From contig NZ_JAECMT010000002.1 of the NCBI RefSeq assembly GCF_016019935.1, forward strand, positions 372,001-436,000: a stretch of DNA of 64,000 nt. Direction: 5' to 3'. The notes under the pieces are model-generated. The model saw nothing but the letters and a program-made list of their open reading frames with translations. It had not been told where the DNA came from and did not search any database. The stretch is from Paenibacillus sp. GSMTC-2017. Its GTDB lineage: Bacteria > Bacillota > Bacilli > Paenibacillales > Paenibacillaceae. How positions within the stretch are numbered: the first letter of the stretch is position 1; each line of letters opens with the position of its first letter. The translations under genes were made by a program, and so were the position numbers. Below are positions 1-9,670 of this stretch, piece after piece.

Positions 1-500
1 GCTCTAGTGTGCGAAAGTAATTCCGTAAGCCTTTCTACAGCTTCTGGAGGCGTTGTTTCATCAGGAGTCAGCACATAAAAAGCGTTCTCCAGCAAATGAT
101 AAGAAGCAGCTTCAACGCCTGTACGCTCAGAGCCCGCCATAGGATGTCCACCAATAAAAATTGCTTGATTAAAGTTCATCGACTTTGCATAAGAAGCGAC
201 AGAAGACTTCGTACTTCCAACATCCGTTACGATACAACCAGCCTTCAAATTACAGTCATTCAGTTTTTCTAAATACTCTTGTAGATTGCCTACAGGAACA
301 CACAAGAAAATAAAATCTGCTTGCTCCGCAGCTTCCCTGATGGAAGTTGTCCCAACATCAACAACGCCGCGTTGTACATATTTCTCTACGGATGACTGAC
401 GATTGGAAAATCCGATTACATTAATTCCCGGCTTACCTTTCAAACAGAGCGCAATCGATCCTCCAATAAGTCCGACTCCAAATATCGCTACATTGATCAT
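1..500 (-). CDS. tyrA: Prephenate dehydrogenase, N-terminal part (runs off window)
   Basis: This is the first 166 codons of a protein whose 3' end lies beyond the window edge. It oxidises and decarboxylates prephenate to 4-hydroxyphenylpyruvate in tyrosine synthesis. The N-terminus is a Rossmann fold with the dinucleotide motif GVGLIGG at about residues 8-14. The segment GGHPMAGSERTG near residue 130 matches the prephenate-binding site of the TyrA family. It starts with ATG 10 bases after the hisC stop, so the two are probably co-transcribed. The hisC-tyrA order matches the end of the B. subtilis trp supraoperon. The C-terminal half, where an ACT domain would be, cannot be seen. Confidence 0.93.
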   Translation of the reverse strand, partial: MINVAIFGVGLIGGSIALCLKGKPGINVIGFSNRQSSVEKYVQRGVVDVGTTSIREAAEQADFIFLCVPVGNLQEYLEKLNDCNLKAGCIVTDVGSTKSSVASYAKSMNFNQAIFIGGHPMAGSERTGVEAASYHLLENAFYVLTPDETTPPEAVERLTELLSHTR

Positions 501-510
501 AACCTTTTAT

Positions 511-1602
511 TTACACCGTCACTTCCTGTAATACCTGCTCTAGAGCAACTATAAATAGATTGTTTTGTTCAGGGGTCCCAACAGATACACGAATATGATT
601 CGGATAGTGCGTCCAGCGTGATCTAATAATGATTCCGCGCTGAAGCATAGCTTGAAACACATCAGGTGATGGTCGTTTAACATCTACCATTACAAAATTA
701 CCGTACGCAGGGAAATAGGCTAGTCCCAATCGATCAAATTGCTGGGTCAAATAACGAATACCTTCAGCGTTCTTTTCACGACATGAAGCTATAAATGAAT
801 GGTCAGTCAAAGATGCGTTTGCAGCAGCTTGAGCTAATCTAGTAGTATTAAACGGTTCACGTACTTGATTAATAAATCCGATTACATCAGGATGACCTAC
901 GCCGTATCCGATACGAAGTGCTGCCAATCCATAAATTTTTGAAAAGGTGCGAAGAACAAGCAAGTTACGGTAATCATTCAACATACTTACGCCATCACTA
1001 TAGCTTTCATCGTCGATAAACTCACCATACGCTTCATCAAGAACGACGAGCACATGTGGCGGAACAGCCTTCATAAATGAAGATAGCTCATCATGAGTAA
1101 CAATTGTTCCAGTTGGATTGTTAGGATTACAAATCCAGACGATTTTTGTTTTATCCGTTATTTTCGCTAACATTGCTGGCAAGTCGTGTTTGCCTTCATT
1201 TAATGGCACTTCAATAATTTGCGCATTTTCGACTTCTGCATTATGTTTGTACTGCGAGAACGTTTCATCGGCCATAATCGTTTCGTCACCAGGCACGAGA
1301 AAAGCTCTGGCTGTCATAAGTATGATTTCACTTGATCCTGTACCAAAAATAAGATTGCTTGGCGATACACCAAGTTTATCTGCTAGAGCTGCTGTTAGTT
1401 CCACGCTAGCTCCATCTGGGTATATATTGCAATTGGTTACCTCTTCGATCATCGCAGCTTTTGCACTGTTCGAGAAGCCATATGGATTTTCATTAGATGC
1501 AAGTTTAGTGACTTCACTTAAACCAAGTTCTCTTTTTACATCTTCAACTGGTTTACCAGGTTGATAAACAGGAAGATGGACGATATTCGTTTTTGGCTGC
1601 AT
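511..1602 (-). CDS. hisC: Histidinol-phosphate aminotransferase
   Basis: A PLP-dependent class II aminotransferase of 363 residues. In Bacillus the HisC at this locus serves both histidine synthesis and the final transamination of tyrosine and phenylalanine synthesis, which fits its place before tyrA. Visible motifs are the N-terminal SNENPYG substrate region (37-43), NPNNPTGT (159-166), DEAY (189-192) and the Schiff-base lysine in TFSKIYG (K222). A good GAGGTGA ribosome site lies upstream of the ATG. A terminator separates it from trpA by 137 bases, so hisC-tyrA may also have its own promoter. Confidence 0.96.
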   Translation of the reverse strand: MQPKTNIVHLPVYQPGKPVEDVKRELGLSEVTKLASNENPYGFSNSAKAAMIEEVTNCNIYPDGASVELTAALADKLGVSPSNLIFGTGSSEIILMTARAFLVPGDETIMADETFSQYKHNAEVENAQIIEVPLNEGKHDLPAMLAKITDKTKIVWICNPNNPTGTIVTHDELSSFMKAVPPHVLVVLDEAYGEFIDDESYSDGVSMLNDYRNLLVLRTFSKIYGLAALRIGYGVGHPDVIGFINQVREPFNTTRLAQAAANASLTDHSFIASCREKNAEGIRYLTQQFDRLGLAYFPAYGNFVMVDVKRPSPDVFQAMLQRGIIIRSRWTHYPNHIRVSVGTPEQNNLFIVALEQVLQEVTV

Positions 1603-1690
1603 TCGCCGTTCACCTCATCATTTTCATAAGTGATTACTAATACTATCATTCATTGTCTCATATATGAAATTTGTTTTAAAGTATTTTCAC

Positions 1691-1719
1691 AAAAACAAAA
1701 TCCTCCCACTTCTGGGAGG
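1691..1719 (-). terminator. Intrinsic terminator after trpA
   Basis: A 7-bp perfect stem (CCTCCCA/TGGGAGG, 1702-1719) with a 4-base loop is followed on the minus strand by a run of T broken by one G (1691-1700). It lies 20 bases past the trpA stop, so it should end or attenuate the trp transcript before hisC. Confidence 0.8.
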
Positions 1720-1738
1720 TGAATTAAAAATGTATGAG

Positions 1739-2548
1739 TTACCCTTTGAGAGATGCAACGAATTTCCCGATCTGCTCTAATCCTTGTTCTTGCGTATCGG
1801 GGTTTTCAAGTAGTACTTGAGCTTCTTCGATTTGACGCACGATGGCGCTGCCAACTATAACCGCATCACAAGTACCCTCGAATCGTTTCACTTGTTCCCT
1901 GCTTGAAATTCCAAAACCTATTCCAATCGGAAGATCAGTTGCTTCCCTTACTGTAGATAGGAATGAATCGATATCACTATGGAAATCTGTTCGTACTCCA
2001 GTTACACCAAGTGAAGATACGCAATAAACGAAGCCACGAGCTTTCTGAGAGATTCTGGTTACTCGATCTCTAGATGTTGGTGCAACTAATGGAATAAGAT
2101 GAACGTTCGCACTTTCTGCAAGAGCACGTACTTCCTCATCCTCTTCGATCGGCAAATCCGGTATGATCAATCCGCTTATTCCCTTGCTCTGAACGAGAGT
2201 GACAAACTTCTCTAATCCAAATTGAAGAACTGGATTAAAATAAGTAAACAATATAAGCGGAATTGTTACACCTGCTTCACGTGCACGTTCGGCCATTTCA
2301 ATGCAATTAAGAAGTGTTACTGTTGAGCCACTTAACGCACGTTCTGATGCACGTTGTATGACGGGTCCATCTGCAAGCGGATCAGAGTAAGGAACGCCTA
2401 ACTCGATCATATCCGCCCCAGACTTCTCTAATTGTTTAATAATAGCTAATGTGCCCTCCAAGTTCGGATCACCAACAGTTATAAATGGGATTAGAGCTGT
2501 TTTCCCCTCTGCTTTAAGCCTGGCAAACGATTGATCAATGAGATTCAT
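1739..2548 (-). CDS. trpA: Tryptophan synthase alpha subunit
   Basis: It cleaves indole-3-glycerol phosphate to indole and glyceraldehyde-3-phosphate and channels indole to TrpB. The protein has 269 residues, the usual TIM-barrel length. The active-site region [14 protein letters not shown] (about 51-64) and the phosphate-binding end GFGISSREQ and VIVGSAIV are present. Its start overlaps the end of trpB by 14 bases, which suggests translational coupling of the two subunits. It is the last trp gene of the operon. Confidence 0.98.
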   Translation of the reverse strand: MNLIDQSFARLKAEGKTALIPFITVGDPNLEGTLAIIKQLEKSGADMIELGVPYSDPLADGPVIQRASERALSGSTVTLLNCIEMAERAREAGVTIPLILFTYFNPVLQFGLEKFVTLVQSKGISGLIIPDLPIEEDEEVRALAESANVHLIPLVAPTSRDRVTRISQKARGFVYCVSSLGVTGVRTDFHSDIDSFLSTVREATDLPIGIGFGISSREQVKRFEGTCDAVIVGSAIVRQIEEAQVLLENPDTQEQGLEQIGKFVASLKG

Positions 2549-3740
2549 GCTTCTGACCTCCCAAGTAACCCATTATTGCTTCCACATCTTTATCACCGCG
2601 TCCTGATAAGCTAACAACAATTACTTTGTCCTTATCCAAAGTTGGCGCAAGCTTAATCGTCTGTGCAATTGCATGTGCGGATTCCAATGCTGGAATGATC
2701 CCTTCTTTACGCGACAACAGCTGTAGTGCCTCAAGTGCTTCTGCATCTGTAATAGGAACATAGTCTGCACGACCTGAATCTTTCAGGAAAGCATGTTCAG
2801 GGCCAATTCCTGGATAATCCAGTCCAGCGGATATTGAATGTGCTGGTTGAACTTGACCGTGATCATCTTGCAATACATAGCTGAATGATCCTTGGAATAC
2901 GCCATGACGCCCTTTTGTCATCGTAGCTGCATGTTCCGTTGTTTCAACACCACGCCCAGCAGCTTCGACTCCAAGCAGCTTTACTCCTTCATCTTGAACG
3001 AACGGATAGAAGATACCCATTGCATTGCTTCCACCGCCAACAGCAGCGACGACGTAATCTGGCAACCTGCCTTCTTCTTTCACGATTTGCAAACGTGCTT
3101 CATCTCCAATAATGCGCTGGAAGTCTCGAACCATCATTGGATAAGGATGTGGTCCTGTTACAGAACCTAAAATATAATAAGTATCGGTTACATGGCTAAC
3201 CCAGTAACGTAACGTTTCATTGCAAGCGTCTTTAAGCGTACGAGTTCCAGAAGTTATTGGCACTACCTCTGAACCAAGAAGATTCATTCTGAATACATTT
3301 AATTGCTGACGTTTCATATCTTCTTCGCCCATAAACACTTTACATTCCAAGCCAAGAAGAGCTGCAATTGTCGCCGAAGCTACGCCATGTTGTCCCGCAC
3401 CTGTCTCAGCAATAATTTTTGTTTTGCCCATACGTTTCGCAAGAACACCTTGTCCGATTGTATTGTTGATTTTGTGTGCGCCAGTATGATTTAAGTCTTC
3501 ACGTTTCAAATATACTTTAGCGCCGCCCAGATGTTCCGTTAATCGTTTTGCGTAATAAAGAGAAGTCGGACGACCAGAATATTTGTACAATAACTCGCGA
3601 ACTTCATTTTGAAAATCGGGATCTTTGGAATAATGTAAGTATGCTTCCTCAAGCTCAAGAAGTGCGTTCATCAACGTCTCGGGTACGTATCGTCCTCCGA
3701 ACTTACCAAATCTACCATTACTATCTGGAACTTGTGTCAT
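2535..3740 (-). CDS. trpB: Tryptophan synthase beta subunit
   Basis: A PLP enzyme that condenses indole with serine to give tryptophan. Of its 401 residues, the cofactor lysine is K90 in the HKINNT motif and the phosphate-binding loop is GGGSNAMG (235-242). The N-terminal [15 protein letters not shown] is the classic TrpB1 signature, so this is the TrpA-dependent form. The start overlaps the trpF stop by 4 bases (ATGA type) and its end overlaps trpA, so the genes are tightly coupled. Confidence 0.98.
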   Translation of the reverse strand: MTQVPDSNGRFGKFGGRYVPETLMNALLELEEAYLHYSKDPDFQNEVRELLYKYSGRPTSLYYAKRLTEHLGGAKVYLKREDLNHTGAHKINNTIGQGVLAKRMGKTKIIAETGAGQHGVASATIAALLGLECKVFMGEEDMKRQQLNVFRMNLLGSEVVPITSGTRTLKDACNETLRYWVSHVTDTYYILGSVTGPHPYPMMVRDFQRIIGDEARLQIVKEEGRLPDYVVAAVGGGSNAMGIFYPFVQDEGVKLLGVEAAGRGVETTEHAATMTKGRHGVFQGSFSYVLQDDHGQVQPAHSISAGLDYPGIGPEHAFLKDSGRADYVPITDAEALEALQLLSRKEGIIPALESAHAIAQTIKLAPTLDKDKVIVVSLSGRGDKDVEAIMGYLGGQKHESH

Positions 3741-4423
3741 CTCTCTATCACCCTTCTTACAAATGATCTAATCTTCTCGATATCTTTGTGTCCATTCGTC
3801 TCTACTCCACTAGATACATCAATTCCGTCTGGCGAATAGTTGTTCAAAAGCTCCCCTACATTGTCCGAATGCAATCCACCCGCTACATAAAGAGGCAGAT
3901 GATAACTTCCCGCTATTCTTTCATATATCGCGATAACTTCCCAGTTAAATGGTTCGCCAGAACCACCACCTGGTGCATCTATTAATATAGCATCTACGAA
4001 GTCCTTATAGCCACTTAACTTACTTTCCACATCGTTCTCGAGTGATATAGAAGTATCTGTATCGGCATCATTCTTTATGCCAAATACTTTCCACACTTGC
4101 TTATTAGGATATTTGCTCTTAATCGCTTTACAATACGCTGGCGATTCATCTCCATGTAATTGGATGACATCAAGAGGAGCTTCAGACAAAACATCTCCAA
4201 CCTCTTCAATTGATGCATTCAAAAATACACCAACAGCTTTAGGTCGTTCATTGTTTGCTGATTTAAGCTTGTACAATGCTTTTATCAGCTCGGCAGCTTT
4301 TAATTTATCTACTTGTCGTTTGCTAGGCGCAAACACAAATCCAACTTCATGGACTGGTAAACCATCCATCGCTTCAATCGTTTCCCAGTCAAGTAAACCA
4401 CATATTTTTATTCGGACACTCAT
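3737..4423 (-). CDS. trpF: Phosphoribosylanthranilate isomerase
   Basis: It isomerises phosphoribosylanthranilate to CdRP. The protein has 228 residues and begins with the family motif KICGL, so the catalytic cysteine is C8. The C-terminal GIDVSSGVE carries the phosphate-binding and catalytic aspartate region. It overlaps trpC upstream and trpB downstream by 4 bases each. It is a separate gene rather than the TrpC-TrpF fusion of enterobacteria, as in Bacillus. Confidence 0.97.
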   Translation of the reverse strand: MSVRIKICGLLDWETIEAMDGLPVHEVGFVFAPSKRQVDKLKAAELIKALYKLKSANNERPKAVGVFLNASIEEVGDVLSEAPLDVIQLHGDESPAYCKAIKSKYPNKQVWKVFGIKNDADTDTSISLENDVESKLSGYKDFVDAILIDAPGGGSGEPFNWEVIAIYERIAGSYHLPLYVAGGLHSDNVGELLNNYSPDGIDVSSGVETNGHKDIEKIRSFVRRVIER

Positions 4424-5217
4424 TGTCCCACCGCATCCATCAAGTCTGACACAGCTTCACCAACATGCTCTTGACGCATAAAGTGTTCACCAATGAGAAC
4501 TCCATGTGCACCAACAGATTGCAAATAACTCATATCACTTCTTCCTGCTATTCCACTTTCACTAATAATTGTAATGTCCTTCGGGATCATTCCGATAAGA
4601 TGTTCAGTCGTTTTTAAATCCGTGACAAACGTCTTCAAATTGCGATTGTTAATACCGATGAGTGACGCTTTTCCGATTTCTAACACCGTTTCAAGTTCTT
4701 CAGCATCATGTACTTCAACTAACACGTCCATCCCAAGCGACTTTGCAAGATCATGGAAGTCGGAAAGCTGTTTTTTAGACAATATTGCCGCTATTAGCAA
4801 AATAGCATCTGCACCGATAACTCTTGCTTCATAAATTTGCCGATAATCTATTGTGAAATCTTTTCGAAGAAGTGGTACTTGTACCGCTTCTCTAACTTTA
4901 GTCAAAAAATCATTAGCACCTTGGAAATAGTCCTTATCCGTTAATACGGAAATACAGTCTGTTTTTGCCGCTTCGTATGCAGATGCAAGAACGACCGGAT
5001 CAAAATCTTGTCTAATCAATCCCTTAGAAGGAGAAGCCTTCTTCACTTCTGCAATAAGTCCCATACTTCTATTACGGCGTGGTGCGATTAAAGCTGCTTC
5101 AAAACCTCTACAAGGTTCCATCTCTGCTATTTTCACTTCATACTCCGATAGATGAAAGGTTGCAGCTAACGCTTCGACCTCAGCTTGTTTGGTAGTCACA
5201 ATTTTATCTAGAAACAT
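4420..5217 (-). CDS. trpC: Indole-3-glycerol phosphate synthase
   Basis: It cyclises CdRP to indole-3-glycerol phosphate. This is a 265-residue TIM barrel with the family motifs EVKKASPSKG (about 58-67), the catalytic LLRKDF stretch, IGINNRNL and the C-terminal SESGI and GVLIGEHFMR phosphate site. It overlaps the trpD end by 14 bases and the trpF start by 4, within the trpEDCFBA order. Confidence 0.98.
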   Translation of the reverse strand: MFLDKIVTTKQAEVEALAATFHLSEYEVKIAEMEPCRGFEAALIAPRRNRSMGLIAEVKKASPSKGLIRQDFDPVVLASAYEAAKTDCISVLTDKDYFQGANDFLTKVREAVQVPLLRKDFTIDYRQIYEARVIGADAILLIAAILSKKQLSDFHDLAKSLGMDVLVEVHDAEELETVLEIGKASLIGINNRNLKTFVTDLKTTEHLIGMIPKDITIISESGIAGRSDMSYLQSVGAHGVLIGEHFMRQEHVGEAVSDLMDAVGQ

Positions 5218-6250
5218 GTGCTAACTCTCCCGTCGTTTGAATAAGCTCATTCAGCTTTGTAAATGCCTTGCCAGAATCAATCACTTCTGCTGCTATCTCT
5301 ACACCTTCTCTTGGCGATGCTGCTAAACCACCAACGTAGATACAACCGCCTGCATTTGCCAAAACAATATCTCTGTAAGCGCCTCGTTGCTCACCTGCAA
5401 AGATACTACGGATCAATGCAGCATTATCTTCTGGGGCACCGCCAATAACATCTCCAATAGGATAACGTTTTAAGCCAAGGTCCTCCGGCTCGATATCGTA
5501 TGTTTTAACTACACCATTTTTAAGTTCAGAAATTTGTGTTGGTGCGGAAATACTAATCTCATCAAGTCCGTCATGACTGCTGACGACAAATACGCTTTTT
5601 AATCCTAATTCGCCAAGCACTTCAGCAATCGTTTCTGTGCGCGAGCGATCGTATATCCCAAGTAGTTGTCTATCTATTGGTGCTGGATTCGCTAATGGAC
5701 CTAACATATTAAATATCGTGCGAATACCTAACTCTCTTCGAGGACCCGCAACATGTTTTAATGAAGGATGATATTGTTGTGCAAACATAAAGCAAATACC
5801 AATTTGAGCTAGGCAATGTGCCGCTTGATCTGGTGTTAGCGTAATGTTCACACCAAGCGCTTCTAACACATCTGCACTTCCCGTTTTTCCTGAAACAGCA
5901 CGATTTCCATGTTTAGCAACACGAATACCTGCTGCTGCCGTGATGATAGACGATGCAGTCGAAATATTGAATTTATGAATGCCAGAACCTCCCGTTCCGC
6001 ATGTGTCCATCAAACCTTCGTTTGATGTCGGAACTTGGCAAGAAAACTGACGAATCACTTCTGCAAAACCAGTAATTTCTTCTCTCGTCTCACCTTTCAT
6101 ACGTAGTGCTATAGCAATGGCGCCAATCTGAGCCTGCGTAGCATCACCGTTCATGATGTTTGTCATGACCGCATTGGATTCTGATCTGCTCAAATGTTGA
6201 CCATTCACCAATAGATTTAATGCTTGTTGTGTTGTAATCGCACCACTCAT
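5204..6250 (-). CDS. trpD: Anthranilate phosphoribosyltransferase
   Basis: It transfers phosphoribosyl from PRPP to anthranilate. I chose the ATG at 6250 (348 residues, starting MSGAITT), which follows the trpE stop with a one-base gap and has GGAAGG upstream. A longer reading from 6343 would lie inside trpE and adds a leucine-rich tail unlike the family. The glycine-rich PRPP loop CGTGGSG and the KHGNRAVSG motif are present. No trpG is fused or adjacent, so the glutamine amidotransferase subunit must be elsewhere, as in B. subtilis, where the folate-operon gene serves. Confidence 0.96.
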   Translation of the reverse strand: MSGAITTQQALNLLVNGQHLSRSESNAVMTNIMNGDATQAQIGAIAIALRMKGETREEITGFAEVIRQFSCQVPTSNEGLMDTCGTGGSGIHKFNISTASSIITAAAGIRVAKHGNRAVSGKTGSADVLEALGVNITLTPDQAAHCLAQIGICFMFAQQYHPSLKHVAGPRRELGIRTIFNMLGPLANPAPIDRQLLGIYDRSRTETIAEVLGELGLKSVFVVSSHDGLDEISISAPTQISELKNGVVKTYDIEPEDLGLKRYPIGDVIGGAPEDNAALIRSIFAGEQRGAYRDIVLANAGGCIYVGGLAASPREGVEIAAEVIDSGKAFTKLNELIQTTGELAHVSR

Positions 6251-6251
6251 C

Positions 6252-7829
6252 TTAATCACGCCTTCCACTAAATTCAACCTCATAATCTGAGTTAATACAC
6301 CTTGTAGCTGGTTCAGCAGCTTGCTCAGCAACAGGTTTAGCAAAACATGCTTCCGCTGCTCGAATCGCCTTTAACATTCCTTTTGCTTTATTGACAGTTT
6401 CTAAATATTCGCTTTCAGGAACAGAATCCCATACGATACCCGCTCCACTTTGAACGTAGGCTTTTCCTTTTTTGAAAATAATCGTTCGAATCGTAATGCA
6501 CGTATCCATCGTTCCACCAAAACCCAAATAACCAATCGCACCCGCATAAGCACCACGTGCTTCGTTCTCAAGTTCAGCAATAATTTCCATTGCACGAAGC
6601 TTAGGCGCGCCAGATACTGTTCCTGCTGGCAAACAAGACACAAATGCATCAAAAAAGTCTTTGTCCTTGCGTAGCTGTCCTGAAACGTTTGAGACGATAT
6701 GCATGACATGAGAATAACGCTCAATTTCCATATATGAATCACAACGTACTGTACCGAATTCGGAGACACGACCAATATCATTTCTACCGAGATCAACTAG
6801 CATTAAATGTTCTGCACGTTCTTTCTCATCTGCCAGTAGCTCTAGCTCAAATGCTTTATCCTCTTCAGGTGTTGCACCCCTCGGCCTTGTTCCTGCAATT
6901 GGTCTAGTTTCTACACGATCATTAGTAACTTTCACGAGTGCTTCTGGTGAAGTACCAACGATAATTTCTTCACCCATTTTTAAATAATACATATAAGGCG
7001 AAGGATTCATCGTTCTTAGTACTCGATACACAAGTAACGGATCAATATCCGTATCTATACTAAACCGTTGGGATAATACAACTTGAAATACATCACCTGA
7101 TCGAATGTAATCCTTAGCTTTGTCAACGTTCGAAATAAATTGTTCTTTTGTTAGGTTTGACCTTACTTCACCCAAATCAGGGTTGAGTGGGATAGCAGAG
7201 CTAGGCGCTACAGCCAATGCTATCGGCTGCTGAATCCGTGTTATTGTCGCATCAATCTTTGCTAGTGCTTGACCATAAGCGATCGCAATATCACTTTCTA
7301 ATGCCCCCTCTTTGATATGAACATTGCCTACAATTTGAAGTTGCTGCTTGAAGTGGTCAAATACGATAACTTGATCGCAAAACATAAATTGCATATCATT
7401 CATATTCAAATCATCTACACGATGAGCTGGGAGTTTCTCATAATACTGAAGTAAGTCGTATCCAAAAAATCCAATCGCCCCACCTGTGAATGGTGGAAGT
7501 TCCGCGAATGATGGGCTTCTAAAAGAACGAAGCTTCGATTTTAATAATTCAATCGGTTTATCACGCAATATCGTTTGCTCGCCTTGTACATCAAGCACCA
7601 TGTTTCCATGTTTTCCATACAGCTTCATAAATGGGTCTGTTCCGATAAAGGAGTAACGTGCCCACTTAGCACCGCCCTCTACACTTTCAAGTAGAAAAGC
7701 ATGATCTTCTTTTGCAAAATGTTGAAACAGTCTGATTGGTGTTTCTGTATCTGCCATTACATATCTTACGATCGGGATTAAGTTATATTTACCTGCTAAT
7801 TGATTGATCATTTGTAACTCGTTGGACAT
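6252..7829 (-). CDS. trpE: Anthranilate synthase component I
   Basis: It makes anthranilate from chorismate and is the committed step of tryptophan synthesis. The protein has 525 residues. The N-terminal LLES motif (46-49) is the tryptophan feedback site. The C-terminal chorismate-binding half has TRPIAGTRPRG, the DLGRNDIGR motif and the SGAPK region. About 30 C-terminal residues are alanine-rich and not typical. Its ATG has a good GGAGGTC site and is preceded by a 320-base leader that holds a TRAP-type binding site and a terminator. Confidence 0.97.
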   Translation of the reverse strand: MSNELQMINQLAGKYNLIPIVRYVMADTETPIRLFQHFAKEDHAFLLESVEGGAKWARYSFIGTDPFMKLYGKHGNMVLDVQGEQTILRDKPIELLKSKLRSFRSPSFAELPPFTGGAIGFFGYDLLQYYEKLPAHRVDDLNMNDMQFMFCDQVIVFDHFKQQLQIVGNVHIKEGALESDIAIAYGQALAKIDATITRIQQPIALAVAPSSAIPLNPDLGEVRSNLTKEQFISNVDKAKDYIRSGDVFQVVLSQRFSIDTDIDPLLVYRVLRTMNPSPYMYYLKMGEEIIVGTSPEALVKVTNDRVETRPIAGTRPRGATPEEDKAFELELLADEKERAEHLMLVDLGRNDIGRVSEFGTVRCDSYMEIERYSHVMHIVSNVSGQLRKDKDFFDAFVSCLPAGTVSGAPKLRAMEIIAELENEARGAYAGAIGYLGFGGTMDTCITIRTIIFKKGKAYVQSGAGIVWDSVPESEYLETVNKAKGMLKAIRAAEACFAKPVAEQAAEPATRCINSDYEVEFSGRRD

Positions 7830-7919
7830 GATGAACGACCTCCATTTTTTTGCAGAAACGATTCCGTTCTGCCCTATATTTGAAGAATAATCAACACATG
7901 TCGGAGAGGATTTAAATAT

Positions 7920-7950
7920 AAAAAAACGCCCCCGCCAAAGCAGGAGCGCT
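7920..7950 (-). terminator. trp leader attenuator (intrinsic terminator)
   Basis: On the minus strand CGCTCCTGC pairs with GCGGGGGCG across a TTTG loop, with two G-U pairs and no mismatch. A run of at least seven T follows. It lies about 100 bases before the trpE start and downstream of the TRAP-binding repeats, so it is best read as the conditional terminator of the trp operon. One repeat segment (GAGCG at 8091-8095) could pair with CGCTC of its 5' arm (7944-7948), a short candidate for an antiterminator. Confidence 0.85.
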
Positions 7951-8079
7951 TAAATGATGATTGTGAAGACAAGCCTATAGCGTCCATTCAATCACTGTAA
8001 TGCGGTAAAGCGGAATAGCCTACAGATAGACTTTCGTCTTTGTATGCACTTCTGGCTTTCCCAACAGCTAACTGAACTT

Positions 8080-8148
8080 CTCACTCGCTACGCTCGTTCC
8101 TAAACTCTTCTCATCTCATCTCAGCTAAAAACCTACTCGACTAATCTC
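8080..8148 (-). promoter_or_regulatory. TRAP-binding site: run of (G/U)AG triplets in the trp leader
   Basis: Read on the minus strand, GAG or TAG triplets occur with lead positions at plus 8146, 8141, 8136, 8125, 8120, 8115, 8110, 8105, 8100, 8093, 8088, 8084 and 8080. That is thirteen triplets, mostly exactly 5 bases apart. The TRAP protein is known to wrap RNA around an 11-subunit ring, each subunit binding one (G/U)AG triplet with 2-3 base spacers. The site begins within about 10 bases of the predicted transcript start and precedes the attenuator. A further TAG lies at 8068-8070. Confidence 0.9.
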
Positions 8149-8162
8149 ACTTATGTTTTTAA

Positions 8163-8191
8163 ATATAAATCATAGCGTATCCGTACGTCAA
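8163..8191 (-). promoter_or_regulatory. Sigma-A type promoter of the trp operon
   Basis: On the minus strand TTGACG (8186-8191) and TTATAT (8163-8168) are separated by 17 bases. They lie directly after the aroH stop and just before the TRAP repeats. This is the internal promoter expected between aroH and trpE in the Bacillus-type supraoperon. Confidence 0.7.
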
Positions 8192-8195
8192 CCAG

Positions 8196-8567
8196 TTATT
8201 TTACATTAGATAAATCTGGACGAAGCGCTTGTGCTCCCCCTAGATACACATGATTAATTTCTTTTTGACTTTTGTCAGTATTGACAAGTACCATAAATCG
8301 AATACAAAGTTCTAAGCTGCCTTTAACAGGTACTTCAAGTGCACACATCAATGGGACGTATTCCCAACCTTCAAGCTGTCTAATACATTGTGCAGGAAAT
8401 GCTGCGTCCAAGTCATTTGTTACAGTGATCATTACACTGCTAATATCTGACGGAACGATTTCATTTTGTGCAACTATTGCCCTCATCATCTCCAAAGTTG
8501 CATTAGCGATCTCTTGTGCGTTATTGGCATCTACAGTAATAGCACCTCGTATTCCCCGTACGCTCAT
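8196..8567 (-). CDS. aroH: Chorismate mutase, AroH type
   Basis: It rearranges chorismate to prephenate, the branch to tyrosine and phenylalanine. The protein has 123 residues and is of the trimeric AroH class. The N-terminal VRGIRGAITV and the C-terminal CIRFMVLVNTD and HVYLGGAQALRPDL match that family, including the active-site arginines. It starts 2 bases after the aroB stop. No terminator separates it from the trp promoter, so transcription from aroC can run into trp. Confidence 0.96.
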   Translation of the reverse strand: MSVRGIRGAITVDANNAQEIANATLEMMRAIVAQNEIVPSDISSVMITVTNDLDAAFPAQCIRQLEGWEYVPLMCALEVPVKGSLELCIRFMVLVNTDKSQKEINHVYLGGAQALRPDLSNVK

Positions 8568-8569
8568 CG

Positions 8570-9667
8570 TTATTCACCCTCCTTTTTTAGTTCTTCTACG
8601 ATTTCTCTCACCCAATGTACAGGCACATCAGACTTGATCTCTACTTTTCCAATTGCTGTTGGAACAACAAAAACCATCGTTCCTTCTGTAAACTTTTTGT
8701 CGTGCATCATCGCGGACATAATAGCATCTACATCGAAATGTTGCGGAAGTCGAATTGGAAGACCGCATTTAGCAAGCACTCGCTTCGTTTGTGTGTATAC
8801 TTCCTCTGGTGCCCCATATCGAACTGCTAATTTAGCAGAACCAACCATTCCAATAGAGATAGCTTCTCCATGCTGAAGCTCTCCGTAACCTGCAACCGCT
8901 TCTAATGCATGCCCAATTGTATGACCTAAGTTGAGTATCGCTCGTAGTCCATTTTCACGTTCATCCTGTGAAACTACAGATGCTTTTACACTACATCCGT
9001 TGTGAAGTGCGTATCCTAATGCTTCTGAATCAAGTGCAAGCATCTTATCCGCATTGTCTTCACACCATTTCACAAAGGAAGCGTCCCAGATAAGACCATG
9101 TTTAACGACTTCGGACAATCCAGATCTAACATCACGAGGTGGCAATGACTGTAATGTATTCAAATCATAAAGAACAAACTCTGGTTGGTGAAATGCACCG
9201 ATTATATTTTTGGCTTGCGGATGGTTTACCGCTACTTTCCCTCCGACACTACTGTCATGAGCTAGAATAGTAGTTGGTATTTGTATAAATTTGATCCCTC
9301 TCATATACGATGCTGCTACAAATCCAGCTAAGTCTCCGATGACTCCGCCACCTAATGCAATAATAGCGGATTTACGATCAAGACCAGCATCAAGTGCTTT
9401 ACCAACTAGATCACCCAGCATCAGTAGCGATTTTGAGCTTTCACCAGCTGGCACAATAGCTGTCGCTACCGTATAGCCTCCTTGACTCAAGTTGGATTCT
9501 AACTGGTCTAAATAATGAGGGGCAACATTAGAGTCTGATATGATAAGTAGAGGAGATTTCTCCCCTATACCATGTTTGTGAAAAAAGGAAGAAACCTCTT
9601 GCAAGAGGCCCTCCCCAATATAAATGGGATATGAGCGGTCGCCTAAATCTACTAGTAGCTCACGCAT
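8570..9667 (-). CDS. aroB: 3-dehydroquinate synthase
   Basis: An NAD- and metal-dependent enzyme that makes 3-dehydroquinate from DAHP, the second shikimate step. The protein has 365 residues. The nucleotide-binding loop GGGVIGDLAGFVA (about 104-116) and the metal-ligand region LNLGHTIGHALE with two histidines are visible. It lies 3 bases after aroC and 2 before aroH, in one transcription unit. Confidence 0.98.
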   Translation of the reverse strand: MRELLVDLGDRSYPIYIGEGLLQEVSSFFHKHGIGEKSPLLIISDSNVAPHYLDQLESNLSQGGYTVATAIVPAGESSKSLLMLGDLVGKALDAGLDRKSAIIALGGGVIGDLAGFVAASYMRGIKFIQIPTTILAHDSSVGGKVAVNHPQAKNIIGAFHQPEFVLYDLNTLQSLPPRDVRSGLSEVVKHGLIWDASFVKWCEDNADKMLALDSEALGYALHNGCSVKASVVSQDERENGLRAILNLGHTIGHALEAVAGYGELQHGEAISIGMVGSAKLAVRYGAPEEVYTQTKRVLAKCGLPIRLPQHFDVDAIMSAMMHDKKFTEGTMVFVVPTAIGKVEIKSDVPVHWVREIVEELKKEGE

Positions 9668-9670
9668 CTC

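Noticed and set aside
1118-1564. Long plus-strand open frame opposite hisC
   Set aside because: It is antisense to a clear hisC, has no ribosome site, and its translation lacks known motifs.
6401-6796. 131-codon open frame in trpE, alternative minus frame
   Set aside because: It lies wholly inside trpE, has no ribosome site and no recognisable protein pattern.
7874-7987. 37-codon frame in the trp leader, considered as a leader peptide
   Set aside because: It has no ribosome site and no tryptophan codons, and it runs through the terminator. TRAP control explains the leader better.
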